Assembly: GCA_020060465.1 (NCBI GenBank)
Contig: JAGVAD010000016.1
Location: forward strand, 93,240-157,239
DNA length: 64,000 nucleotides
Source: Anaerolineales bacterium
GTDB taxonomy: Bacteria; Chloroflexota; Anaerolineae; Anaerolineales; UBA4823
Direction of reading: 5' to 3'
Part shown: positions 30,222-39,518 of the stretch, one piece after another
Layout: the number at the start of each line of letters is the position of its first letter
How positions within the stretch are numbered: the first letter of the stretch is position 1
Made by a program: the position numbers and the translations under genes
The notes under the pieces: model-generated
Database searches by the model: none
What the model saw: only the letters and a program-made list of their open reading frames with translations
What the model was told of the DNA's origin: nothing

Positions 30222-32153
30222 ATGTCTGATACACATATCTTGTTGGTTATATCAGAAGCTGAGACCCGTCTGTTCTTGGAGCGAACCGTGCTATCGCCGG
30301 CGGGTTATTTTGTCTCCTCTACCGCCGATTGGAACACCGCCGAGTCGATCTTGCAGCGCAATCCGCCAGATATGGTTGTGTTGAGCGAGCAGATTGACGG
30401 CCGCAGTTGTTTAGAAAAGGCGCGATTGCTCTTTCAGCGTTTCCCTTTTACGCCGGTTTGTTTGTTGGTGGATCGCGATTCGGAGATCACCGCCATCCAG
30501 GCTGTTCGATTGGGTTTCTATGATTGCTGGCAGGTTCCGCTCAAATCTGCAGAAATCCTGCAAACCGTTGAGCGGGCGCTGGCGCAGCGGCAGCGCTGGC
30601 TGGAGCAGGTGCGGCTGAAGACCCGTCAGGGCACCTCTTCCCTTGAAGAAAGGATGAACGCCCTGGAAGCCATCCAGCGGATTGGGCGCAAGGTGACCTC
30701 CATGTTGGATTTGGATAGCATCCTGTCTGCGGTGGTGGATGCCGCGGTGGAGATCACCAATGCAGAAGAAGGCAGCCTGCTCCTGGTGGATGAGATGACC
30801 GGCGAGTTTTATATGCGCGCCGCCAGTCAGAACTTTCAGCAAGAATATATCAGCAGTTTCCGTCTGCCAATCCATGATCCGCTGCTGGCTGAAGTGTTAA
30901 AGACCGGCAAGCCCGTGGTCGTGGATGGCAAGACGCCCCAAAAGATCAAGACCTCCTACCTGGTGCACACCTTGATTTATGCGCCTCTGATTGTTCAAGA
31001 ACGCGTCATTGGCGTTTTAGAGGTTGACCATCGGCAAAGCGGTAAATCTTTCTCCGAACAACACATTATGTTGATGTCTGCTCTGGCGGATTATTCGGCG
31101 ATTGCCATAGAAAACGCTCGATTGTATGCGCGCACAGAAAGCGAACGGAAGAAGCTCGAATCGATCCTGACCGGCATCGAAGAAGCTGTAATTGTGGTGG
31201 ATGAGGACCGACGATTGGCGTTGATCAATCGTAAGGCGCGCGAGGCTTTTGGCATCCCTGCGGAAGCCTCTGTATATGGTCGCCGGGCGCGCGAAGTGAT
31301 CCAACATCCAGATCTGCTCGACATATTGTTCGATTCGAACCCGACTATACCCACGCGCGCCGAACTCACCCTTGATGATGGACGTGTGTTGAACGCGCAA
31401 ATTACCCCGCTCAGAGGCATCGGGTTGGTGATCTCGATGCAAGATATTACGTATTTAAAAGAACTGGATCGCATCAAAAGCGATTTTGTTCACACTGTCT
31501 CACACGATCTGCGCTCGCCGCTGACCGCTATTCTGGGATATGTGGAATTAATTGACCGTGTAGGACCAGTGAACGATCAGCAGCGGGAATTCATCCATCG
31601 CGTGCAGGTCAGCGTTCAGAATATCACCGCCCTGATCAACGACCTGCTGGATTTGGGTCGCATCGAAGCTGGATTTGATACGCGTAAAGAGGTCGTGCAA
31701 CTCTCAACAATTGCGCAGTATGCAATTGATGGCTTCAAGAACCGCCTGGTGGAAAAATCATTAGAACTGCAAGTGGATATTCCCGATGATTTACCCAAGA
31801 TCCTGGGAAATCCGGTTCGTTTGCGCCAAATGCTCAACAACTTGATTGGCAACGCGCATAAATACACGCCAGAAGGCGGTTGTGTTTCAGTCAAAGCTCA
31901 TGCTGAAGGCGGGCAGGTGATCTTACAGGTTTCGGATAATGGGCCGGGGATCCCCCCCGCCGATCAACCCTATATTTTCGATAAGTTTTACCGCGCCAGC
32001 AATGTACCTGCCGATACCCCCGGCACCGGCCTGGGTCTGGCGATTGTAAAATCCATCGTCGAAAACCATCTCGGCCGCGTCTGGGTGGACTCGACTCTGG
32101 GTAAAGGAACAACGTTCACAATTGTGTTGCCTGCCATTGACTCCGCGTTCTAG
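30222..32153 (+). CDS. (Pseudo)receiver - GAF - PAS - histidine kinase
   Basis: H-box HTVSHDLRSPLTAILGY; N box; DNGPGIPPADQPYIFDKFYRA; GTGLGLAIVKSIVE. Confidence 0.9.
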   Translation: MSDTHILLVISEAETRLFLERTVLSPAGYFVSSTADWNTAESILQRNPPDMVVLSEQIDGRSCLEKARLLFQRFPFTPVCLLVDRDSEITAIQAVRLGFYDCWQVPLKSAEILQTVERALAQRQRWLEQVRLKTRQGTSSLEERMNALEAIQRIGRKVTSMLDLDSILSAVVDAAVEITNAEEGSLLLVDEMTGEFYMRAASQNFQQEYISSFRLPIHDPLLAEVLKTGKPVVVDGKTPQKIKTSYLVHTLIYAPLIVQERVIGVLEVDHRQSGKSFSEQHIMLMSALADYSAIAIENARLYARTESERKKLESILTGIEEAVIVVDEDRRLALINRKAREAFGIPAEASVYGRRAREVIQHPDLLDILFDSNPTIPTRAELTLDDGRVLNAQITPLRGIGLVISMQDITYLKELDRIKSDFVHTVSHDLRSPLTAILGYVELIDRVGPVNDQQREFIHRVQVSVQNITALINDLLDLGRIEAGFDTRKEVVQLSTIAQYAIDGFKNRLVEKSLELQVDIPDDLPKILGNPVRLRQMLNNLIGNAHKYTPEGGCVSVKAHAEGGQVILQVSDNGPGIPPADQPYIFDKFYRASNVPADTPGTGLGLAIVKSIVENHLGRVWVDSTLGKGTTFTIVLPAIDSAF

Positions 32154-32224
32154 CGCTTAAAAGCCGCCTCCGCCAGGGCGGTGAGGAAACCCGGCGGAGG
32201 CTTTCGCCAAAGGAGGAAACAGCG

Positions 32225-32389
32225 ATGAGCAACTTTTGTGAACCCAGTCTTTATCCTGCTTATATCTTACAGCATACCCCAGGGTTTTTGAATGGTCATC
32301 CATCACATCTTTTATGTGATATTATTCACAAGCCTTGTGACAACCCTCATGACATTCTATACAGTAAGCGGCTGATGGACGGGGGATAA
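32225..32389 (+). CDS. Putative 54-aa small protein with strong RBS
   Basis: AAAGGAGG 9 nt before ATG; MSNFCEPSLYPAYILQHTPGFLNGHPSHLLCDIIHKPCDNPHDILYSKRLMDGG; below the ORF-track length cutoff. Confidence 0.3.
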   Translation: MSNFCEPSLYPAYILQHTPGFLNGHPSHLLCDIIHKPCDNPHDILYSKRLMDGG

Positions 32390-32390
32390 A

Positions 32391-32984
32391 TTACAGACTA
32401 CGAGCGCGACCTTGCGTTTGCAGCCAGGCGCCGCGCAGCGAGTCGATTTCTGTGCTGAGTTTCATCCAATCCGCAACCAGCAGCACCAGTCCAGTTGTGG
32501 TCGGCGCAAACATCGCGCTGGGCAGGAACAATCTCAGTAGCGCCGGGCTGATTGGATAGCCGCGCATCTCTATGACCAGCACGGTTTTACCATAGAAGGG
32601 TTCAATGTAACTGCGCTGCGCCCAAGAGATTTTCTCGACTGGGAACAACTGTTGGATCAACGTTGGGCGCACGCTGCGAATGCGCTTGTATGCGATCCGC
32701 AAGCGTAGAAATGGCGTGACGATGCTCAGGTAGCTATCGCGCGCCTGTGTATAAGCCATAAAGCGCGCCAAAAAGGCAAAGGCGCTCAGCGCAAACGCCG
32801 CCAGAGCCAGGACAAATAACCAGATGTCGCTCTGAATCCCCAGAATGGTGGTGGGTTTTAACAACGACAGCCCTCCGGCGACAGCCGTGACTGCCCCCAG
32901 GGCAAAAGTGAGCTTCCAGAGGCGATCCATCGTCCGACGATAGAAGAGCAACGGGTGACGTGCTCCTGCGGCGCGTTTCTTCAT
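32391..32984 (-). CDS. Hypothetical membrane protein (two TM helices then soluble, possibly PH-like domain)
   Basis: Start MKKRAAGARHP overlaps (ATGA) the upstream kinase stop; two hydrophobic helices. Confidence 0.65.
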   Translation of the reverse strand: MKKRAAGARHPLLFYRRTMDRLWKLTFALGAVTAVAGGLSLLKPTTILGIQSDIWLFVLALAAFALSAFAFLARFMAYTQARDSYLSIVTPFLRLRIAYKRIRSVRPTLIQQLFPVEKISWAQRSYIEPFYGKTVLVIEMRGYPISPALLRLFLPSAMFAPTTTGLVLLVADWMKLSTEIDSLRGAWLQTQGRARSL

Positions 32985-33853
32985 GGTTTTGCCTCCTGCG
33001 TTTGACAGCGGTTCTCGTCCGTAGGCAGCGAGAACCAAAAATCGCTTCCCTGCCCTAGGACGGAGTGGAAACCCATCTCACCGCCCATCCATTCTACAAG
33101 CTGTTTAGCCAGGCAAAGCTCCAGCCCCCAACCGTGCTCTTCCCGTACCCGCGGATCCTCGGAACGGAAAAATTGGCTGAACAGTTTTTTGCCATCCTCT
33201 TCGCTAATCCCAATTCCATCATCCACCACATCCACGCGCGCCCAACCGTCGCCGGCTTGTGCCGAGATACGAATATTACCGCCGGCTGGCGTGTACTTGC
33301 AGGCGTTGCTCAGCAGGCTGGTCGCGATCTGGGTCAATCGGCTTGCATCGGCATAGACCTGCGGCAGATCCTCTGGCAGATGCAGCTCCAGAATCTGGTT
33401 TTTCTCTTGCATTTTGGGGCGCAAACTGCGCAATGCCTCCTCGATACCATCTTTGATTGAAACTTTTTTGCATTCTAATTTCAATCTGCCGGTTTCGATG
33501 CGCGACAGGTCGGAGAGGCACGATACCAGCGCTGACATACGCTCAACGTTATTGCGGATTACGTTCAAAAAGTTGGCTTGCATCTCGGTGAGCGGACCAA
33601 CGCTCCCCTGGCGCAGCAGGTCAGTATAGCCCAAGATCGAAGTCATTGGGATGCGCAGCTCATGTGTGACAACGGATACAAACCTGGCTTTCTCCTGGTT
33701 GGTCTGCTGCAACGCCTGCGCCAATTCATTCAGTTGAAGAGAAGCAGACTGCAACCCGGCTCGCGCCTCCTCGGACAGAGGCTGATCTGCCAATTTTTGC
33801 AAGGTCTCCTTCAGCTCTTCGAGCTTAATTTGTGTTGGTGTCTTATGCGCCAT
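32981..33853 (-). CDS. Sensor histidine kinase (cytosolic, short)
   Basis: SVVTHELRIPMTSILGYTDLL H-box; VVDDGIGISEEDGKKLF; GWGLELCLAKQLVEW. Confidence 0.88.
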   Translation of the reverse strand: MAHKTPTQIKLEELKETLQKLADQPLSEEARAGLQSASLQLNELAQALQQTNQEKARFVSVVTHELRIPMTSILGYTDLLRQGSVGPLTEMQANFLNVIRNNVERMSALVSCLSDLSRIETGRLKLECKKVSIKDGIEEALRSLRPKMQEKNQILELHLPEDLPQVYADASRLTQIATSLLSNACKYTPAGGNIRISAQAGDGWARVDVVDDGIGISEEDGKKLFSQFFRSEDPRVREEHGWGLELCLAKQLVEWMGGEMGFHSVLGQGSDFWFSLPTDENRCQTQEAKP

Positions 33854-34562
33854 CAGTTTTCACGGTTGGATCGAGGTTTTGGTAATAATCGCATAGCTCT
33901 TGCAATGGGCAAACCGGACAGTTTGGACGACGCGCCTGGCAAATTTCGCGCCCCAGGCGGATGATGTTCAAGTGAGCCGCGTAATACGCTTCGGGCGGGA
34001 AAAGCTGTTCCAGATAATCATGCGCCTGGTCTGCGTTCATCGAAGACGGACGCAAGCCCAGCCGACCGCTGACGCGGTAAATATGAGTATCCACCGGAAA
34101 TGCCGGTTTGCCCAGGGAGAACAACAAAACGATCGCCGCCGTTTTTGGCCCTACCCCTTTGAATTGCATCAGCCATTGTCGCGCCTCTGTTGTTGGAATA
34201 TCGGACAGAAAATCCAGCGAAAGCTCGCCGCGCTGAGCGGTGATTTCCTTCAGGACGGTCTGAATGCGCGGCCCCTTTCGGTTGGCTAAGCCTGCCGGAC
34301 GAATGGCTTGCACCACTTCATCAGGGTCAGCGTCTCGCACGGCCTCCCAGGTGGGAAAGCGCGCCCGCAGCGCATGAAAGGCGCGGTCGCGGTTGCCGTC
34401 GTTGGTATTCTGGGACAGAATTGTGGATACCAGCTCATCCAGAGGCGGCAGCGGGTTGCGCCATTCTGGCTTTCCGTAGAACGCCAGTAGCCTTTGGTGG
34501 ATCATACGGGCGCGTTCGGATGGCTTCATTTCGACGAGCGATCTCTCTATGATTGGCTTCAA
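33843..34562 (-). CDS. nth: Endonuclease III family DNA glycosylase
   Basis: MQFKGVGPKTAAIVLLFSLGKPAFPVDTHIYRV; FeS cysteines CQARRPNCPVCPLQELC. Confidence 0.9.
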   Translation of the reverse strand: MKPIIERSLVEMKPSERARMIHQRLLAFYGKPEWRNPLPPLDELVSTILSQNTNDGNRDRAFHALRARFPTWEAVRDADPDEVVQAIRPAGLANRKGPRIQTVLKEITAQRGELSLDFLSDIPTTEARQWLMQFKGVGPKTAAIVLLFSLGKPAFPVDTHIYRVSGRLGLRPSSMNADQAHDYLEQLFPPEAYYAAHLNIIRLGREICQARRPNCPVCPLQELCDYYQNLDPTVKTDGA

Positions 34563-34603
34563 AATGTCGGCGGTGGTAAGCGCCGCCTTTCCAATGATAA
34601 ACG

Positions 34604-34634
34604 CTTGAAAAGCGGCGACCCTACCTCTCGCCGC
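34604..34634 (-). terminator. Terminator after the asparaginase gene
   Basis: Reverse strand GCGGCGA-GAGGTAGGG-TCGCCGC-TTTTC. Confidence 0.6.
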
Positions 34635-34655
34635 CTTAGGAAGGCGAATTTTAAG

Positions 34656-35732
34656 TTATGCCCAATTCAGCCGGAAGGCTGGATAGGCTTCGCCGACAAC
34701 CACCTTGCGCCAGTTGAAGCGCGGAGATTGTGGACCAAAAGCGCTCATCGCTCCTAACTCGCTCTCGGTTAAGGCGCCTAATTGCCGCAAGATTTCCAGG
34801 GTCACTGCTTCGCGCACAATGCGCCGGTCATCTCCGTCGGCGATTTTTATAGCAATGCCAACAGCGGGTGAGCCGGGACCCAACGCGCCGGGCATCAAGC
34901 CGAGACCTTGATACGCCTCGGCGCCCTCTTTGGAGACGATCCGCCCTTTTGCGATCTGCATCAGACAGGTGTCGAAGCGCCCCGGTCCACCAACCATCTC
35001 TGGGTGAGACATCATGGCTGTGACGATCACACGGCAGGCTTCCGCCCGCTTTGGCGGTTGAACCTCGCCGCTTTCGGGGTCGCATAGACGGGCGTAAGCC
35101 AGAGCCGCCGATTGCAGCGGTGCAGCAAAATTGGGCGCTGAGCAGCCGTCCACACCCAAGGCGACCTGCTCCGCCTTTAGATTGCACATATCAGCGAAGG
35201 CGTGCAGAATTTCCCTTTGGATGGGGTGGCTGGGGTCAATATAAGGCAGCTCGGATGGGATTGTTTCGCCGGCGCGCCGTTTTATTTTTACAAAAGCCAG
35301 CATTCCGCAGTGTTTGCCGGAACAGTTATGTCGGTTGGGGGTAGGAGCCTCGTTGCGTTCGCGCAGCATTTGAGCCGTGGCGGCATCCAGCGGCTCATGC
35401 ACCCCACATAACAACTCGGATTCATTTACGCCGCACTTGGATTGGATCGAGCGGGCGATCGCGACATGCTCATCTGTTCCGCCATGCGATGCGCACATCA
35501 GAGCGATCTCTTTGGGGCTAAGTCCGTAAATCTGATGGCCGTCATGTTCGATAAAAGGCAACGCCTGAAAAGGCTTGGCAGTTGAGCGCAGGAAAGTCAC
35601 TGCTTGCGGGTCGCCATACCAGGCGAGCAGTTTTCCGTGAACGTCAACCGCCGCCGCCGCGCCGTAATGGATCGACTCGACGGTCTTGCCGCGAGTCAGT
35701 TCAAAGATTGGCAAATAGGGTGAATTGGGCAT
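34656..35732 (-). CDS. Asparaginase (L-asparaginase II family)
   Basis: CSGKHCGMLA; LGVDGCSAPNFAAPL; MMSHPEMVGGPGRFDT. Confidence 0.9.
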   Translation of the reverse strand: MPNSPYLPIFELTRGKTVESIHYGAAAAVDVHGKLLAWYGDPQAVTFLRSTAKPFQALPFIEHDGHQIYGLSPKEIALMCASHGGTDEHVAIARSIQSKCGVNESELLCGVHEPLDAATAQMLRERNEAPTPNRHNCSGKHCGMLAFVKIKRRAGETIPSELPYIDPSHPIQREILHAFADMCNLKAEQVALGVDGCSAPNFAAPLQSAALAYARLCDPESGEVQPPKRAEACRVIVTAMMSHPEMVGGPGRFDTCLMQIAKGRIVSKEGAEAYQGLGLMPGALGPGSPAVGIAIKIADGDDRRIVREAVTLEILRQLGALTESELGAMSAFGPQSPRFNWRKVVVGEAYPAFRLNWA

Positions 35733-35768
35733 GAGTGATTTTCGCTTTTGTGAGATAGGTTGGTTTTT

Positions 35769-36644
35769 TTATTGTTCTTCTTCTTCGATCTCTGTTTGGC
35801 CCGAAGCGCTGGTCGGTCGGTAACGCTTGGCAAAACAATGATAGAGTCCATACCGCAGGCGGGCGGTGTATAACTCCTGCATCTGCGGTGGAAAAGTATA
35901 GTTGGATAACAGCGAGGGGATCAATTCCTGGGTGGCCTCTGGGGCGGCGTTTTTCTCCGCCAGTTGTTCCATCTTGTGGGATATATCCTTGAGCAGTTTG
36001 CGCAATTTGCGGACATCCTCTATAGAAGCCAGTCCGCCGCGCCCGCTTATGATGCGATAATTGGCGTAGGATTTCGCCAACGCTTCCAGGTTTTCTATCC
36101 AGACCGGCAGATCGGCTTGCGCCAGAAACGGCGGCTGATTAATGGTTAATGAGTCGCCCACGAAGATCACTTGCGCTGCGGGAATAATCACCCAGATCGA
36201 ACCAGGCGTTGGCCCTGGATGATGTTCCAGGTTGACCTCCGGCCCGCCTAAATGGAGGGACATGCGCTCGGTAAAGGTGATGTCTGGCGAGGCCCAACGC
36301 ATCCCAACAGCATCGCTGAAGGTCTCCCAGGCTGAACCGGTTTCTGCGCTCTGACCCTTGAAGATGGATGGCCGATTGCGGAAGACTTGAGCTGCTTTCG
36401 AGTGAGCGACGATCGTGCATTCCAGCGCGCGCGCTCCTAAGGTGCGGTCTGGATGTGCATCCAGGCTCACCAACAGTCGGTTAGACGCGCTGCGCTGGGT
36501 GAGCGTGGCAGAGCGCCAGGCGCGCGTATCTTCCGGTCGGATGGGTGCGTCAATCAGAACAATCCCTTGGGAAAAGGTTAACGCCCCCAGTGTGACGCCC
36601 AAAAAACCATCTTCAAATAGGATACCTTGTTCGATTTGTTGCAT
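35769..36644 (-). CDS. Metallo-beta-lactamase fold protein with degenerate metal motif
   Basis: SLDAHPDRTLG at the HxHxDH position; LEHHPGPTPGSIWVIIPAAQVIFVGDSL. Confidence 0.75.
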   Translation of the reverse strand: MQQIEQGILFEDGFLGVTLGALTFSQGIVLIDAPIRPEDTRAWRSATLTQRSASNRLLVSLDAHPDRTLGARALECTIVAHSKAAQVFRNRPSIFKGQSAETGSAWETFSDAVGMRWASPDITFTERMSLHLGGPEVNLEHHPGPTPGSIWVIIPAAQVIFVGDSLTINQPPFLAQADLPVWIENLEALAKSYANYRIISGRGGLASIEDVRKLRKLLKDISHKMEQLAEKNAAPEATQELIPSLLSNYTFPPQMQELYTARLRYGLYHCFAKRYRPTSASGQTEIEEEEQ

Positions 36645-36706
36645 AGGTCAACCGCCTGTAAGAGTAATTTGTGAAGCGGAGCAGTCCTTTCCCTGTATTG
36701 AAATCT

Positions 36707-38320
36707 TTATGATTCTGATGAACCAGCGGTAGGCAGAGTAAATTTGAAAATCGAGCCTTGACCAGGGTTGCTCTCCACCCATATTTTTCCGCCATGAGCG
36801 TTAACCGTCAGGCGGCAATAAGACAGCCCTAATCCCAGACCTTTGGGAACATCTTTTCCGCCCAATCGTGTGAACTTTTCGAAGATGCGTTCCTGGTAGG
36901 CGGGTGGAATCCCGGGGCCAGCATCGCGGACGCTGGTCAGCACAAAGCCATCTTCGGGTTTAACGGCGACTTGAATTTCGCTATCCTCTGGAGAGAATTT
37001 TACCGCGTTGTCGAATAGATTCATCAGCACCCGGCGGATCATATCTGCATCGGCGAGCGCCGGCGGGGTTTGCGGTTCGATCTCCACTGAAAAAGTCTGC
37101 CTTTTGCTTTGCGCTGCGGGCTGGATGCTTTCTATTGCTTCCTGGATCAGCGGCGCCAGGGAAATGGGGCGCGGCTGAACGATTTTTTGTCCCGATTCCA
37201 GGCGATGAATGTCAAGTAGAGAATAGGTCAGGCGTTGAATGCGCTGTGTGGAGCGGCGAGCGATGTCCAGCATTGTTTGGACGGTTTCACTTTGCGGCGC
37301 GGGCAGCGCGTTGGAAAGCAATTCGAGGCTCGAAAGGATGTTTCCCAGAGGCGAGCGGAGGTCATGATAAATCATCGCCATCAGATCATCGCGCAGGCGA
37401 TCCAGCTCTTTACGTTCGCTGATGTCGCGTAGAATCCATTGCAGATGCGTCTCGTTGTTGATGTGGATTTGCCGCGCATAGACCTGCACCGGTATCTCTT
37501 CGCCGCGTTTGGAGCGCATTGTTGTCTCATACGAAATCGTGACGCCTTCTTGCAAGTATTCGAACCCGACGCCGGTTCTTTGAACCTCCACCACATTCAA
37601 ATCGGCGATATTCACGCCGGGGAGGTCCTGCGCCGAGACGCCGGTTGTTTTTTCAGCCTGACGATTGATTTCCAGGATTTGCCCGGCTCGATCGGTGATT
37701 AAGATGGGGTCAATATTGTCTTCGAATAGCTCGCGATAGCGCCGATTCGCAGCCTGCAAACGATCGAACAACTGCGCATGCAAGATAGCCGTTCCAGCCC
37801 AATCTGCTATCGCTTCGGTCAAATCCAGGTGGTCTTGTGTAAAAAAGCCGGGCTGGGGATGCACCAGGGTGATCACGCCTACCAGCTCCTGACGCGCCAG
37901 AATGGGAACGCTCACCGCAGACTTGGGTTGCGATTTCCCCTCGATTCCTTCAGGGCGTTGTAACCAGCGTTCATCCTGGCTGGTGTCTGGCACCAGGGCT
38001 GCCTGGCGGCGGCGGGCTACCCAGCCTGCCAGTCCGTGTTCATACGTCACGCGCAATTGCAGTGCGGTATGGTTGTGGGTCTGGCCAAGGATCAAGAAAG
38101 CCGATTCGCTGGGCTGCCCGTTCTCATCAATGACGATGATGCTCCCACTGATCGCGCCGACGTTTTTCATAGAAAGAAACAACACGCGGTGCAACAGAGT
38201 GCGCAAGTCGAGATCCGCGGTCACCTCGCGGCCGATCTCGTACAGCAATTCCAGCGATGAACGGAATGCAGCGCTCTCTTTATCCACGGATGGAGGAGTT
38301 TCTTCCAAAAAATCGGGCAT
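36707..38320 (-). CDS. GAF-PAS sensor histidine kinase
   Basis: MIYHDLRSPLGNILSSLELL; VRDAGPGIPPAYQERIFEKF; GLGLGLSYCRLTVNAHGG. Confidence 0.9.
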   Translation of the reverse strand: MPDFLEETPPSVDKESAAFRSSLELLYEIGREVTADLDLRTLLHRVLFLSMKNVGAISGSIIVIDENGQPSESAFLILGQTHNHTALQLRVTYEHGLAGWVARRRQAALVPDTSQDERWLQRPEGIEGKSQPKSAVSVPILARQELVGVITLVHPQPGFFTQDHLDLTEAIADWAGTAILHAQLFDRLQAANRRYRELFEDNIDPILITDRAGQILEINRQAEKTTGVSAQDLPGVNIADLNVVEVQRTGVGFEYLQEGVTISYETTMRSKRGEEIPVQVYARQIHINNETHLQWILRDISERKELDRLRDDLMAMIYHDLRSPLGNILSSLELLSNALPAPQSETVQTMLDIARRSTQRIQRLTYSLLDIHRLESGQKIVQPRPISLAPLIQEAIESIQPAAQSKRQTFSVEIEPQTPPALADADMIRRVLMNLFDNAVKFSPEDSEIQVAVKPEDGFVLTSVRDAGPGIPPAYQERIFEKFTRLGGKDVPKGLGLGLSYCRLTVNAHGGKIWVESNPGQGSIFKFTLPTAGSSES

Positions 38321-38435
38321 GATGGAGATAACCGCTGGGCGCTCAGATTGAAAAATGCCGCCGGCGTTTTGCTTTAGTATAGCATATTGTGGCTTCAGCC
38401 GCGATTGCGTCCATTGCCGTAATTTCGCCGCCCCA

Positions 38436-39422
38436 TTATATTTTGGGCAAATCCAAAGTCAACACTTCACCAACCAGACGCGGGTTGACATTTTGATCTA
38501 CCAGCGAGAGCGCGTTTTCGACCGCGCTGACGACGCCTAGGGCGGCTGATCGGTCCAGTCGCGCTGCCAACTGTTCGATTTCTTGTTGGTAATCCAGATT
38601 GGTGATCGGCGCGACAGCCCCGCAGGTCTTTATCAGAATATCGCGCCAGAAGGAAAGCCAAACATTGAGCGCGCTGCGAAGCACACTGCGCTCCTTTGTC
38701 AGTGGTTCGATGTAGTCAAAACGTTCCTTACGGCTGAAGGTCAGCAGACGCAGTAGATCGGTCAGCCAGGCTTGGCGCTGTTGCAGTCGTTCCGGTTCTA
38801 AGTGCAATTGCAGGGCCAAACCCGGCCGTCCGCCGGAGATATGCGCCAGCAAGTGGGCTTGGTCTTCGGGCGCGCCCCATTCTTCTTGTAAGCCCCGGCT
38901 CACTTGTTCAAGCGGCAGGGGGCGCAGGCGCAACGTTTCGCAGCGCGAGACGATAGTGGGCAGCAAACGTTCGGCGCTTTCAGCAGTGAGCAGCAGAACC
39001 ACCTGTGAGGCCGGTTCTTCCAACGTCTTGAGCAGAGCGTTCATGGCGCTTGGATGAGCTTCTTCGAAACGCAGCAGTAACGCCACGCGATACCGCCCTT
39101 CGTATGGGTGTAGCGACAGGCTACGCTGCATCTCGCGCACCTGATCTACTTTCAGCGTCCCTCCTTCTTGCTCGGCCTGCACCACCAGCAGATCAGGATA
39201 CTGCATCCGTTCGATCTGCAAACAGGCGCGGCAAGCGCGGCAAGGCTGGCCAGGTTCTGGCGGCGCGAGGCAGTTCAGCGCCTGGGTCAACCGCAGAGCA
39301 AGCGTGCGCCGCCCAACGCCGCGCGGCCCGGTGATCAGATAGGCATGACGCAGTCGTTTCTGGGCGATCTGTTCGCTCAGTAATTGAACAGCCCATTCGT
39401 GTCCGATAACGCCCCAATTCAT
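38436..39422 (-). CDS. holB: DNA polymerase III delta-prime subunit
   Basis: Start MNWGVIGHEWAVQLL; AYLITGPRGVGRRTLALRLTQALNC; CRACRACLQIE; TLEEPASQVVLLLTAES. Confidence 0.88.
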   Translation of the reverse strand: MNWGVIGHEWAVQLLSEQIAQKRLRHAYLITGPRGVGRRTLALRLTQALNCLAPPEPGQPCRACRACLQIERMQYPDLLVVQAEQEGGTLKVDQVREMQRSLSLHPYEGRYRVALLLRFEEAHPSAMNALLKTLEEPASQVVLLLTAESAERLLPTIVSRCETLRLRPLPLEQVSRGLQEEWGAPEDQAHLLAHISGGRPGLALQLHLEPERLQQRQAWLTDLLRLLTFSRKERFDYIEPLTKERSVLRSALNVWLSFWRDILIKTCGAVAPITNLDYQQEIEQLAARLDRSAALGVVSAVENALSLVDQNVNPRLVGEVLTLDLPKI

Positions 39423-39518
39423 ACCGACGATTTTAGCGCATACCCGAAGGATTGGCAACCGGCGTGCTATAATGGTCGAGCTTTTTGTGATCTCTCTCAT
39501 TACAGGTTCGATATTGCG

